From Acidovorax sp. Leaf78 (lineage in GTDB: Bacteria; Pseudomonadota; Gammaproteobacteria; Burkholderiales; Burkholderiaceae_C): a stretch of DNA of 64,000 nt. Below the pieces are notes generated by a model. The model was not told where the DNA came from. It saw nothing but the letters and a program-made list of their open reading frames with translations, and made no database searches. This document shows positions 16,701 through 24,946 of the stretch, one piece after another. Both the position numbers and the translations under genes were made by a program. Location of the stretch: contig NZ_LMLZ01000024.1 in NCBI RefSeq assembly GCF_001422735.1, positions 186,001-250,000 of the forward strand, given 5' to 3'. Within the stretch, counting starts at the first letter, position 1, and every line of letters begins with the position of its first letter.

Positions 16701-17706
16701 ATGCATCGCGCACCGCGGTGATCACGGGCGCGGTCAGCTCCACCTGGCTCAGGTGCACCACCTGCTCCAACGGGCGCACGTCGGCCATGTCGACCTTCAG
16801 GCGCTCGTACGACAGCAGGTCGCCGCCCTGGCGGTCGGTCAGGCGCACATCGCGCGCCTGCACCGTGCCGGTCAGCTTCACCGACATGCGCGGCGCCTGC
16901 TCGAAAGCCACCCTCACATCCACGTCCAGCGTGGCGTCCTGCACCTTGACCGGCAGGCTGGCGGGCAGGTAGCTCAGGTAGGGGGCCAACCGCAGGCCGT
17001 CCAGGCGGATGCTCGCGTCACCCCGGCCCGTCTGCGCAAACGGCGTGCCCTCGGCGGACGAGTCGAAGCGGCTGCCGTTGATCGCAAAAGACAAGTGGGG
17101 TTCGACCTTGACCTGCTGCTGGGTGGGCAGCGTGCTGATGAACGGCACCTTCAGCGCCAGGTCGCGCACCTCGTGGGTCTTGCCCACGCCCTGGTCCGTG
17201 AAGTCGACGCTGCCGCCCGTCAGCGCCAGGTTGTACAGCGCCAGGCGTGCAGGCCCGGTGGCTGGCTTGTCGCTGGGGGCTGTGGCCTTGGCGATGATGT
17301 CGTCCACGTCGTAGCGGCCGTCGCCCAGGTGCGTGACGCGCAGCACCGGGTTCTCGATGGTGAACGCGTCCACCACCGGTGCCAAGCGCAGCAGCGACTG
17401 CATTTCGCCATCCGCGTAGATGCGGCCGATGGTGAGCTGCGGCGGTGCGCCCGCAGCGCCTGCCACCGCGACGTCGCGCAGGGCCAGCTCCAGCGTCCAC
17501 GGCTTGAAATCGATGGCGCCCACCGTCACGGCACGGCCCAACTGCGCGGTGGCCGCACGCTCCAGCGGGCCCTTGAGCAGCGGCGGCACGGCCAGCCAGG
17601 CCACCGCCCACACGCCGATCAACCCCGCCAGCGTGCAGGCCGCAGGGCGGAACCAGCGGTGCTGGCGGATGGAAGCGAGAGAGGCGGGGCGCAGGGCAGG
17701 CGGCAT
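13798..17706 (-). CDS. Large AsmA-like DUF748 envelope protein
   Basis: A 1302-residue protein anchored by one N-terminal membrane span (about residues 15-40, 'LAGLIGVWAVAWLAVPPLL'). It is followed by repeated AsmA-like beta-rich segments ('LGRAVTVGAIDFKPWTLELA', then DUF748-type blocks). The region from about residue 350 to 420 is a low-complexity Ala/Ser/Pro/Thr linker, and a second Ala-rich linker lies near residue 900. The last 170 residues resemble an OmpA-like module ('VAFAPGSAALTADAKQNLDKV' to 'RGQAIRSYLVAQKLPAERLFV'). AsmA-like proteins are thought to bridge the envelope and handle lipids. ATG 17706 was preferred to TTG 17772. No operon partner is obvious. Confidence 0.8.
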   Translation of the reverse strand: MPPALRPASLASIRQHRWFRPAACTLAGLIGVWAVAWLAVPPLLKGPLERAATAQLGRAVTVGAIDFKPWTLELALRDVAVAGAAGAPPQLTIGRIYADGEMQSLLRLAPVVDAFTIENPVLRVTHLGDGRYDVDDIIAKATAPSDKPATGPARLALYNLALTGGSVDFTDQGVGKTHEVRDLALKVPFISTLPTQQQVKVEPHLSFAINGSRFDSSAEGTPFAQTGRGDASIRLDGLRLAPYLSYLPASLPVKVQDATLDVDVRVAFEQAPRMSVKLTGTVQARDVRLTDRQGGDLLSYERLKVDMADVRPLEQVVHLSQVELTAPVITAVRDASGQINLAQLAPSPAATPTTTTIPNPATAASATAAAEPSAAPASAAETTASASAAPSSAAPPASAGMAASKPRAGASQAGNKPPAAPAWAVRVDRAAVRGGTVRWSDQGTRPAATLQATDFTLDMADLALPLVKPFSFKGGLKLQDGGLQFTGEATDQKAQVNASAQALSLQLAAPYLAQVLEPTVAGLITGDLGVAWEAPGAKAAQAGATGVTLTAGPLALEQLAVKQGRTTVVGLGKLAVEGVQVPLDARTATLAKLTLSQPLAAVERGADGRWMFERWMKASAPATATAPTANATIPAPATDNAPPWKLRVADLAVEGGTVTFADNAQQRPVAMDLSALNITAKNLASDGSKPEAFQLSARAAAPGKGGGKGSTKPEAGKIDYQGTLALQPLAAQGKLDLARVPLHALDGYLASQLSVELLRADVGFKGQVALALSDKGPSLRLAGDAAIDELTANSTAASTPKTEAQVGEELLAWKSLNLRGLSVATAPGTAPRVEVKETSLVDFFARITVNEAGRINLTDIAKTPAEAQAANAASAANAATAAASASGPAAASAAAASTPASAAVAKADPLAPVVQFGPVSLVNGKVLFSDFFIKPNYSADLSELTGKLSAFSSETPGGEPVLADLELRGRAEGSASLEITGKLNPLAKPLALDIVGKVRDLELPPLTPYAVKYAGHGIERGKLSMDVNYKVLPSGQLTASNRLVLNQLTFGEPVQGAPNSLPVKLAVALLADRDGVIDLDLPISGSLNDPQFRLGPVIGRVIVNLIGKALTAPFSLLANAFGGGSEMSHVAFAPGSAALTADAKQNLDKVVKALADRPALKITVTGMASLKDEREGLQRERLQQQVLAEKRRANPADSSPVSAAEYPALLKEVYRRADMAKPRNLVGLAKELTVPEMEALLLANQSATEAMAADLAHDRGQAIRSYLVAQKLPAERLFVAAPKSGNQPDKWTPRADLSLEAR

Positions 17707-17968
17707 GGCGGCAGATTCAGGGGGCGCCGCGGCCCAGGCAGAGGCCTGGAAGGCAAGACAGACAACAGGCAATACAGCCGCGCGCGTGGGTCGCTATTGT
17801 CCCTGTTGTGCAAAAGCCTGGGTAAGCCATTGCAACGAAGGCGCGGGCCCGGTTCAAGATTGTTGACGTTGGGCCTTCTCGCGCGTCGAAGCCCCCTGCA
17901 CCGCGCAGCGGGGTCAACGGGTGCTGGGCATCCGAAGCAGCTTCACCGGGCGTGCTTTTGGCGTGGCC

Positions 17969-18730
17969 TCACTGGGCAAACCCCAGCACCACCCTGCGGG
18001 TGGTGGCGCTCTTCTTTTCGATCTTGGTCACCACGATGGCCCCGATCTCCGCGGTGTTGGCCACGTGCGTGCCGCCGCAGGGCTGCAGGTCGATCAGCGG
18101 TGTGCCGCCATCACCCCCGTCACCCCCGATGCGGATGGTGCGGATGCGCCCCGTGCCGCGCGGGGGCTGCACGCTCATGCTCTTGACCAGCGTGGGGTTC
18201 GCGTCCAGTTCCTCGTCGCTGATCGAGGCCACGGTCAGCGGGTGCGCAGCAGTCACCAGCGTGGCGATGGCGGCAGTCAGCTGGTCCTTGTCCAGCGGGT
18301 CGGTCATCGCAAAGTCCAGCCGCGCATAGTCGGGAGTGATGGAGCAGCCGTTGACCAGCTGCGGCACCACATGGCACAGCAGGTGCGACGTGGTGTGCAG
18401 CCGCATCATGCGGTGGCGGCGCTCCCAGTCGATACGGGCCGTGACCGCAGTGCCGGCGGCCAGCTGCGCCAGGCGGTCGTCTTGTCCCGGCGCCGGCACA
18501 TGCACGATGTCGCTGGTGGGCTTGCCATCGGCGTCCTTGCCCTTGCGGGTGTCGGCGATGGCGATCTCGGTGCCGTCGGCAAGCGCCAGCACGCCGCTGT
18601 CTCCCGCCTGGCCACCGCCCAGGGGGTAGAACACCGTTTGGTCCAGCACGATGCCGGCGTCGGTGATGGCGGTGATGTGGGCGCTGCATTCACGCAGGTA
18701 GGCGTCTTGTCGGAAGAGGTCGTGGGTCAT
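17969..18730 (-). CDS. Alanyl-tRNA editing protein (AlaX type)
   Basis: A 253-residue protein with the threonyl/alanyl-tRNA-synthetase editing fold. 'TVFYPLGGGQAGDSG' opens the domain. The metal ligands are visible as 'LHTTSHLLCH' (HxxxH) and 'LQPCGGTHVANTAEIG' (CxxxH). It lacks the aminoacylation domain, so it is a free-standing trans-editing enzyme removing Ser or Gly from mischarged tRNA-Ala, AlaX-M-sized. The ATG at 18730 starts the conserved region; ATG 18739 would add three residues. It is divergent from a creatininase-family gene, with 48 bp between them. Confidence 0.88.
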   Translation of the reverse strand: MTHDLFRQDAYLRECSAHITAITDAGIVLDQTVFYPLGGGQAGDSGVLALADGTEIAIADTRKGKDADGKPTSDIVHVPAPGQDDRLAQLAAGTAVTARIDWERRHRMMRLHTTSHLLCHVVPQLVNGCSITPDYARLDFAMTDPLDKDQLTAAIATLVTAAHPLTVASISDEELDANPTLVKSMSVQPPRGTGRIRTIRIGGDGGDGGTPLIDLQPCGGTHVANTAEIGAIVVTKIEKKSATTRRVVLGFAQ

Positions 18731-18778
18731 GGGTTCCATGGTAGCGCCGCGGCACCGCCATGTCCCTGCACGGCTACC

Positions 18779-19651
18779 ATGGCGGGCATGACTGCCGTTC
18801 CCAACACCGCCCCACTGCCTCCGCTGCCCTCGCGTTTCTGGGCCGACCTCTCGACACGCGACTTCGCGCAGTTGAAAGTTTCCGGCCAGGCCGCGCACAC
18901 CGTGGCGGTGCTGCCCGTGGCCGCCATCGAGCAGCACGGGCCGCACCTGCCGCTGTCGGTGGATGCCACGCTTCTGCAGGGCGTGATCGACGCCGCGCTG
19001 CCGCAGCTGCCCGCTGACCTGCCGGTGCTGTTTTTGCCCCCGCAGAATGTGGGCCTGAGCCCGGAGCACATCCGCTTTCCCGGCACGCTCACGCTGTCGC
19101 CCGCCACGGTGATCGCGCTGTGGACCGAGATCGGCGAATGCGTGGCGCGCGCGGGCATCCGTAAGCTGCTGCTCTTCAACGGCCACGGCGGCCAGGTCAG
19201 CGTGATGGACATCGTGGCGCGCGAGCTGCGCACCCGCTGCGACCTTATCGTCTACAGCGCCAGCTGGTTCAGCCTGCCGCTGCCCGATGCGGTGGCCGGG
19301 CAGTTCAGCGCGCAGGAGCACCGCTTCGGCATCCACGCCGGCGAGATCGAGACGTCAATGATGTTGCACCTGGCGCCTGGCACCGTGCACATGGAGCACG
19401 CGCGCGACTTCCGCTCCACCTCGCAGGACCGGTCGGAGCAGTACGCCATTCTGGGCAACGGCAAGAGCGCCAAGCTGGGCTGGCAGATGCAGGACTACCA
19501 CCCCGCCGGCGCGGTCGGCAATGCTGCCGGGGCCTCTGCCGCCAAGGGCCAGGCTGTGGTGGCCGCTGCGGCGCAGCAGCTCGTGGCGCTGCTGCAAGAG
19601 GTGCATGCGCTTCCCCTGTCAACGCTGGTGAACGAGGCGGGCGCGCCCTAA
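18779..19651 (+). CDS. Creatininase-family amidohydrolase
   Basis: A 290-residue protein with the creatininase/MftE fold: 'VLPVAAIEQHGPHLPLSVDA' (metal-binding Glu and His), 'LLLFNGHGGQVSVMD', and 'FGIHAGEIETSMMLHLAP' (HAGxxET). The family hydrolyses cyclic amides such as creatinine or acts on formylated purine/pterin intermediates; the substrate is unknown. ATG 18779 was used; ATG 18788 is an alternative. It is monocistronic by appearance, divergent from the AlaX-type gene and convergent with the VOC gene. Confidence 0.88.
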   Translation: MAGMTAVPNTAPLPPLPSRFWADLSTRDFAQLKVSGQAAHTVAVLPVAAIEQHGPHLPLSVDATLLQGVIDAALPQLPADLPVLFLPPQNVGLSPEHIRFPGTLTLSPATVIALWTEIGECVARAGIRKLLLFNGHGGQVSVMDIVARELRTRCDLIVYSASWFSLPLPDAVAGQFSAQEHRFGIHAGEIETSMMLHLAPGTVHMEHARDFRSTSQDRSEQYAILGNGKSAKLGWQMQDYHPAGAVGNAAGASAAKGQAVVAAAAQQLVALLQEVHALPLSTLVNEAGAP

Positions 19652-19741
19652 CGTGGCGGTGGGACGGCCGCTGCACAGACACCGGTGGCGTTCTGTCTGC
19701 TGGGTGTGTGAGGCAGTTGGTAGAGAGCTGCAAATGCCGCG

Positions 19742-20119
19742 CTACGCCAAGCGCCAGGGCGGGTTCTTGCGGTTGTCACCGGCCCGGAACAGGCAGATCA
19801 CATTGCCGGACGGGTCCGCCAAGCGTGCTTCGCGCCAAAGCCAAGGCTCGTCTTTGGGTAGCTGTGTGAACTGGAATCCCGCGGCTTGCAAAGCCGCCAC
19901 CCTCACGTCGAGGTCCGCGCATTCAAAGTACACGACAACGCCCGTCTCACGTGGGCCCCCATGGTCTGCGTGCAGCGAGAACGTAGCGTCGCCCTCCGGG
20001 CACTCGAAGCGGGCGTACCGGGGTGGCGCGTGAACGATCAGCAGGAAACCCATGTTGCGATAGAACGCGACAGCGTCGTCGAGGTCCGCGACAGGCAACG
20101 TGATCTGGTTGAGATTCAT
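19742..20119 (-). CDS. VOC (glyoxalase/dioxygenase) superfamily protein
   Basis: A 125-residue protein with the paired beta-alpha-beta-beta-beta architecture: 'NLNQITLPVADLDDAVAFYRNMGF' at the start and 'ADPSGNVICLFRAGDNR' at the end. Candidate metal-binding residues are limited, so it may be a binding protein rather than an enzyme. ATG 20119 was chosen because the conserved fold starts there; an upstream in-frame extension is basic and unconvincing. It stands alone between convergent and same-strand genes without an operon partner. Confidence 0.8.
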   Translation of the reverse strand: MNLNQITLPVADLDDAVAFYRNMGFLLIVHAPPRYARFECPEGDATFSLHADHGGPRETGVVVYFECADLDVRVAALQAAGFQFTQLPKDEPWLWREARLADPSGNVICLFRAGDNRKNPPWRLA

Positions 20120-20314
20120 GAGCGATTTTCTTTTTTCTGACCCTGTTTGCGCCAAGGTACCTAACGGGGCATGGAATGGGTCACCAAAAGCTGGGGTTGT
20201 CCGGGCTCCGCCTCGCTGAGCACGCGCGACATGAGCTGCACGTGTCGCCCGATGTCGTTGCAGCCCAAACGCTTTATGGGTCTTTGGGCCTTGCGCCTGT
20301 AGCGCCTGTCAGCT

Positions 20315-21097
20315 TCAACCTTGTGCTGGTTCCCAAGTCTCTTGCGCTGGGCGAGGTCTTTTTCCGCGCCTCAGCAAAAGCAGACGTACTGTCACCCCCA
20401 GCATACCCACAGCGAACATGCTGGCCACGATGGGCCGGTCCAGCACCAGTGGCAACCATTCACCCCGGCTCAGCAGCAACGCTCGCCTCAGGTTTTCTTC
20501 CAGCATGGCAGATGCAGACAGGCCGACCAGCAGGGGCACGACGGGGCAGTCGAGTTGCAAGAAAAGCATGCCCAAGGCCGCCAGCGCTACACAGGGCCAC
20601 AGCAGGTCGGGCGTCAACCCATACCATGCCAGCAGCCCTGCACACCACGCTGTCGCGAAAGGGCCCGTCCAGGCCGGGCGCTGCAGCCATCCCGCGGTGG
20701 CAATGAAAGCGCCTGAAGCAGGCCAAAAGCCCAGGCAAAGATACACCGTGCTCCAGAGCCTTGTGCTTCGGGGGGGCGCTTTGGAATGCGGTGGCGGCGG
20801 TGGGGCGTCCGGTCTGGGGATGAGGTGTTGCGCGATGTGGGGAACGAGCAGTGCGAAAATTCCCAGGCAGGCCACAACCACGGACGGGTCTTCGTGCAGC
20901 AGTGCAAGACCCGTCATATCGCGCAGATCACCGGCTGGGTCTTGTCCTTGAGTCCCGAGCAACAGGCCCACCACTGCCATACCGCTGGAGCGGGGCAGTG
21001 GCTGTGGCGCAGCCAGGCAGACCCCCATCAGCAGCAGGGTCAAGGTGGCCGCATATTCTGCAGGTCCGAACCGAAAAGCAATGTCTGCCCAGGTCAT
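20315..21097 (-). CDS. Miniature TctA-like permease domain protein
   Basis: A 260-residue hydrophobic protein. The N-terminal 95 residues ('FGPAEYAATLTLLLMG', 'MAVVGLLLGTQGQDP', 'VVVACLGIFALLV') resemble the mid-portion of TctA permeases of tripartite tricarboxylate transporters. The C-terminal 110 residues ('CPVVPLLVGLSASAMLEENLRRALLLS', 'LDRPI') resemble the TctA C-terminus. TctA proteins have about 500 residues and a Pro/Gly-rich 'GxLPGxG' loop; both the N-terminal third and that loop are missing here, replaced by a Pro-rich linker. It could be a decayed or re-purposed permease. No TctB/TctC gene adjoins it. Confidence 0.6.
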   Translation of the reverse strand: MTWADIAFRFGPAEYAATLTLLLMGVCLAAPQPLPRSSGMAVVGLLLGTQGQDPAGDLRDMTGLALLHEDPSVVVACLGIFALLVPHIAQHLIPRPDAPPPPPHSKAPPRSTRLWSTVYLCLGFWPASGAFIATAGWLQRPAWTGPFATAWCAGLLAWYGLTPDLLWPCVALAALGMLFLQLDCPVVPLLVGLSASAMLEENLRRALLLSRGEWLPLVLDRPIVASMFAVGMLGVTVRLLLLRRGKRPRPAQETWEPAQG

Positions 21098-21216
21098 GCG
21101 GGTCGCCTCTCCGCGATATGTTGGAGGAGGTTGTCGTGGCAGGTCGCTGTGAGCATGGGGCGAGATTCTCGCACCGGGGTGCCGCCCGCCGGGAGCATGA
21201 AAGGCCGCACCGGCGG

Positions 21217-22431
21217 CTACACCAACTCCCGCAGCACCATCGTCACCACCCGCTCCTGCGCGCTGGCACCGCGCAGGCGCAGCGCAACGGACGTGCCCGG
21301 CTCGCCCGCCAGTTGGGTGCGCAGCCAGATCGCATCGGTGGCTGCAAGTTCACGCCCCTGCACGGCCAGCAGTGATTCGCCCCGGCGCACGCCCGCTTCG
21401 TCGGCCGGGCTGCCGCCCACCACGTCCAGCACATCGAACCGCTCGCCCGTCCACCGCGCCACCAGGCCGCTGCGGGGTCCGGCAAAGGGTTCGGCCAGGG
21501 CGGCCTGCGGCTCGAGATACATAGCACCGCCCGCCGCATCGATGGTGACGGCGAAGCGCTGCCACAGCTCTCCACCCAGGTTGCCCATCCAGGCATCGCT
21601 GCCGAACAGCCCGCCCGTGGCCAGCGAGAGGTGCACCGGCACGCGCGGCAGTTGCCAGGGTCCGATGTCGAACGTGGGAAGGCGGGCCACATCGGCCCAG
21701 GTGGTGCCACCCACGCTCACGCCGGTGAGCATGCGCACCGAGGGCTGCAGCGCAGCGCGCAGGCCCAGCCGCTCCACCACCGGGCGAAACAGCGTCACGG
21801 CCCCGGCGTCGCCCGTGTCGACAGAAAACCAGCCTGCCTGCCCGGCTGCGGTGGCTTGCACCAGCATTTTGCCGCCCGGCAGCACCCGCAGCGGGAGCAG
21901 CACGGCTGCAGGCGATGGGGCAAGACGGCCGGGTGCGGCCAGCGTGGCCTGCGCGCGGCCTTAGTCCAGGCGCACCGAGAAGGCGCGCCAGAACGTGGCG
22001 CCCAGGATGCCGTCGTAGTCGAACTCGACTGGCATGGGCACGACGAACGCGATCTCGCGCTTGAGGTGCAGCGCTTCTCCCACGGCAAGGTCATCCACCA
22101 CCGTCCAGGGAACGGGCTCGTCGGAGGCTTCGGCGCCCGAGCTGGGCACCCGCTCGGTGGACAGGGGCAGGCCCAGCAGCTGTGCGGTGCGGGGCGTGAG
22201 CACGTTGTGGTCCGCGCCCGTGTCGAGCAAGAACCGCAGGGGCTGCCCGTTGACGCGCACGGCCAGCGACATATGGGTTTGTCGGCGCTCCAGGGGCACG
22301 GTGAAGGGGCCGGGCGGCGGCACCACCTCCGCCTCAGCGCCCAGGCCCAGCGATCCGCCGCAGCCATTCAAGCCCGCCAGCGGAAAAGAAGACACCGCCA
22401 GGGCACGGCCCAGGACTTCGCGACGGCGCAT
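21217..22431 (-). pseudogene. Aspartyl-protease/PDZ protein split by an in-frame stop
   Basis: Two adjacent ORFs lie in the same frame, separated by a single TAA at 21961-21963. The first (21961-22431, 156 residues) is a lipoprotein-like retropepsin domain with 'FLLDTGADHNVLT'. Reading through the stop gives 'GRAQATLAAPGRLAPSP' and then a second aspartyl-protease-like domain ('GWFSVDTGDAGAVTLF') and a C-terminal PDZ ('VVGGSPADEAGVRRGESLLAV'). The intact product would be about 404 residues, the layout of bacterial double-pepsin plus PDZ proteins. ATG 22431 has GGAG upstream. Either the gene is recently broken or the first domain is made alone. Confidence 0.75.
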
Positions 22432-22514
22432 GGCAACTCCCGTTGTTTGAGAGTTGCTATTAAACAGTAAAAAATTATTGTTTTACAGAAATTTATTGCA
22501 AGTCCGCGCAATGC

Positions 22515-23186
22515 TCAGGCGTGCGTGATCCAGTCTAGGTGCGGGCCTTCATTCAAATGCGGCAGGGTGTTGAACGTCTGCATCATCAGCCGCTTGGGCG
22601 CGATCGAGAACTCCGTCACTGCGCTGTTGCGGATGCGCATGTTGAGCGCAATGGTGACCTCGGGCGCTGTGCCCAGCACCTCGCCCACCGCAGCAGAAAT
22701 GGGCCCGCCGCTGCTCACCATCAGCACGTTCTGGCCCGCATGGTGGTGGCGCACGTGGTCCAGCGTGGCGCGGATGCCGGCCGAGAAATCGTTCCAGCTG
22801 GGCATGCCCTGCGGGCTGATGACGCCGGCCATCCATTGCGCCAACGCGTCGCACAGGATGCGAAAGTGCTGGTGGTACTTCTCGGGCGTATCGGCAGGGC
22901 CCAGGGGCTGGGGGTGGATGGCGGCGATCAGCGCATGGCTGTCGTATTCGTTGAGGGCCGGCAGCTGCAGCGCCTCGGGCGCGATCTGCAGGCCTTCGGC
23001 AATGCCCTCCAGTGTCTGCGTGTGGCGGCGCAGCGTGCCGGTGATGACCGCGTCAAACCGCAGGCCGCGCGCCCGCCAGTACTCGCCCAGGCGCACGGCC
23101 TGCTCGCGGCCGCGCGGGCTCAGCTGGTCGTAGTCATCGGCGCCAAACGAGGCCTGGCCATGGCGCACGAGGTAGAGGGTTCCCAT
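22515..23186 (-). CDS. Histidine phosphatase (phosphoglycerate-mutase-like) protein
   Basis: A 223-residue protein starting 'MGTLYLVRHGQASFGADDY'. The RHG motif holds the catalytic phospho-histidine. 'QLSPRGREQAVRLG' and 'SSGGPISAAVGEVLG' follow; the latter normally carries the second catalytic His ('SHGG'), here 'SSGG', with nearby His residues in 'VRHHHAGQN'. Family members dephosphorylate sugar phosphates, nucleotides or proteins; the substrate is unknown. ATG 23186 was chosen at the family start. No operon partner is visible. Confidence 0.82.
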   Translation of the reverse strand: MGTLYLVRHGQASFGADDYDQLSPRGREQAVRLGEYWRARGLRFDAVITGTLRRHTQTLEGIAEGLQIAPEALQLPALNEYDSHALIAAIHPQPLGPADTPEKYHQHFRILCDALAQWMAGVISPQGMPSWNDFSAGIRATLDHVRHHHAGQNVLMVSSGGPISAAVGEVLGTAPEVTIALNMRIRNSAVTEFSIAPKRLMMQTFNTLPHLNEGPHLDWITHA

Positions 23187-23407
23187 GCGGCGGATTGTGG
23201 AAACAAACATCGTGGCCGCTTGTCACTGGGGCGACTGGTGCTATCGAATTGTGAGTTTCTTGCTGCCGTGCAGCATTGATGGCGGCGGTGCAACAGTGTG
23301 TCTGTGGAGCGTGTTGGCGCTGGCTAAAATTTATAGCGCAGAGTCAGAGGGAGGCTGAACATACTGACGTTCGGCCAGCGGCTTTGCTTATTCGTCACTC
23401 AAAAATC

Positions 23408-23875
23408 ATGAAGAAAACAATTTATCTCGCGCTGGCACTTTCCGTGCTGATGACCGGTTGCGCGTCGGTCAACATGGCTTCCAAAGAGCAGTCCGCCAAG
23501 GCCAAGGAGTTTCAGCAACCACCTGAAGGCAAAGCGGGTGTTTATCTCTATCGCAACAGTGTGTTGGGCAAGGCCGTGACAAAAGACCTTCGCATTGATG
23601 GCGCTTGTGTGGGCACCAGCGCCCCCGATGTTTTTTTCTACACCCAGGTGGATGGTGGCAAGAACCACACGGTAGAAACTGCTTCTGAATTCTCCCCGAA
23701 CAAGTTGGAGATCGCGTTTGAATCGGGCAAGAACTACTTCATTCGGCAGTTCATCAAGATGGGCGTGTTCGTGGCCGGTGCAGACCTGGAGCAGGTGCCT
23801 GAGGCGCAAGGCAAGGCAGACGTCGCCAAGCTGGAAATGGCCGAGGGCGGGAAATGCAGTCCTCCCGCCAAATGA
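23408..23875 (+). CDS. DUF2846-type lipoprotein
   Basis: A 155-residue protein with a lipoprotein signal ('LALALSVLMTGCASV', lipobox cysteine at residue 18). The mature domain has 'KAGVYLYRNSVLGKAVTKDLRIDGACVG' and 'FFYTQVDGGKNHTVETASEFSPN', the pattern of DUF2846 proteins, small periplasmic beta-rich domains. ATG 23408 gives the signal peptide; longer in-frame extensions are not membrane-like. It lies alone and ends in a clear intrinsic terminator 46 bp after its stop. Function unknown. Confidence 0.75.
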   Translation: MKKTIYLALALSVLMTGCASVNMASKEQSAKAKEFQQPPEGKAGVYLYRNSVLGKAVTKDLRIDGACVGTSAPDVFFYTQVDGGKNHTVETASEFSPNKLEIAFESGKNYFIRQFIKMGVFVAGADLEQVPEAQGKADVAKLEMAEGGKCSPPAK

Positions 23876-23920
23876 TCGGTAGGCTCCGCAGCCGTTCATC
23901 CGGCGCTTAAAAGGAACAAA

Positions 23921-23945
23921 GGGGCTTCCAAGCCCCTTTTTTTTT
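23921..23945. terminator. Bidirectional intrinsic terminator
   Basis: GGGGCTT (23921-23927), loop CC, AAGCCCC (23930-23936), then nine T on the plus strand. Read on the minus strand the same hairpin is followed by TTTGTTCCTTTT, so it can also end the long minus-strand operon that stops at 23960. Confidence 0.85.
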
Positions 23946-23959
23946 ATTCGCGCAGAGCA

Positions 23960-24946
23960 TCAACCGCTCAGCACGCCGCTGAACATGGGCGCATCCACAT
24001 TGCCCCCCGTCAACGCCAGCCCCACGACCTTCCCCTTCAATGCACCGCGCTCCTGCAGCGCCGCCGCCAGCGCAGCAGCACCCGCCCCTTCGGCCACGTT
24101 GTGCGTGTCCGTAAAGATCGCGCGCATGGCTGCGGCCACCTCGTCGTCGCTGACCTGCACGATGTGGTCGATGTGCGGGGCGATGATGGACAAGGCCTCG
24201 GCGTCGGCCACGCGGCAGGCCATGCCGTCGGCCAGGTGGGTGGTCACGGGCGCCTCGACGACGCGGCCGGCGGCCAGCGAGTCGGCGTAGGTGGTGGCGT
24301 GGCTGCTGACCACGCCCACCACGCGCACGCCGTGGCCCAGCGCCAGCTTGGCGGCAATGGCCGAGCAGGCACCCGAGCCCTGGCCGATGGGCACGTAGGC
24401 CACGTCCATCTGCGGCACGGCGCGCAGGAATTCCCACCAGTAGGTGCTCACGCCGCGCAGCAGGTCGGGGTGGAAGCTGGGCACCATGTGTGCGCCGCGC
24501 TCGGCGGCCAGCTGGATCGCGAATTCGCGCGCTTCCTGAAAATCCGCGCCGTGCTCGATGAGCGTGACGCCCAGGGCGCGCATGGCGGCGTTCTTCTCGA
24601 CCGAGTTGCCCTGTGGCACGACGATGGTGCAAGCCACGCCATGGCTGCGCGCGGCCCAGCCCATGCTCTGGCCGTGGTTGCCGCGCGTGGCGCTGATCAC
24701 TTCGCGGGGCATGGCGCCGCGCTTTGCGAGCTGGTCGAAGTAGGTGAGGCCGCCGCGGATCTTGAAGGCGCCGACGGGTGTATGGTTCTCGTGCTTGAGC
24801 CAGCAGTCGGTGCCCAGGCGTTCACTCAACAGGCCCCAGCGGTACTGCGGCGTGGGCGGGAAGTCGCGGTACACCACCTGTGCGGCGGCTTCGATGTCGG
24901 CCAGGGTGGGCAGCAGCGCGGTGGCGGGGTCGAGGCGGGCGTTCAT
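23960..24946 (-). CDS. PLP-dependent threonine/serine dehydratase-like enzyme
   Basis: A 328-residue fold-type II PLP enzyme. The PLP lysine is in 'HTPVGAFKIRGGL' (SxxxFKxRG-like). 'SATRGNHGQSMGWAAR' binds the substrate carboxylate. The glycine-rich phosphate loop is 'PIGQGSGACSAIAA'. There is no C-terminal ACT regulatory domain, so it is the short catabolic form that deaminates threonine or serine, or a related hydroxy-aspartate-type substrate. It is the last gene of the 11-gene minus-strand operon and overlaps the LysE-type exporter stop by 4 bp. Confidence 0.88.
   Translation of the reverse strand: MNARLDPATALLPTLADIEAAAQVVYRDFPPTPQYRWGLLSERLGTDCWLKHENHTPVGAFKIRGGLTYFDQLAKRGAMPREVISATRGNHGQSMGWAARSHGVACTIVVPQGNSVEKNAAMRALGVTLIEHGADFQEAREFAIQLAAERGAHMVPSFHPDLLRGVSTYWWEFLRAVPQMDVAYVPIGQGSGACSAIAAKLALGHGVRVVGVVSSHATTYADSLAAGRVVEAPVTTHLADGMACRVADAEALSIIAPHIDHIVQVSDDEVAAAMRAIFTDTHNVAEGAGAAALAAALQERGALKGKVVGLALTGGNVDAPMFSGVLSG

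Noticed and set aside
15916-18186. 756-codon plus-strand frame across the DUF748 gene
   Set aside because: Composition is that of an antisense shadow, and it runs through an intergenic gap into the AlaX-type gene.
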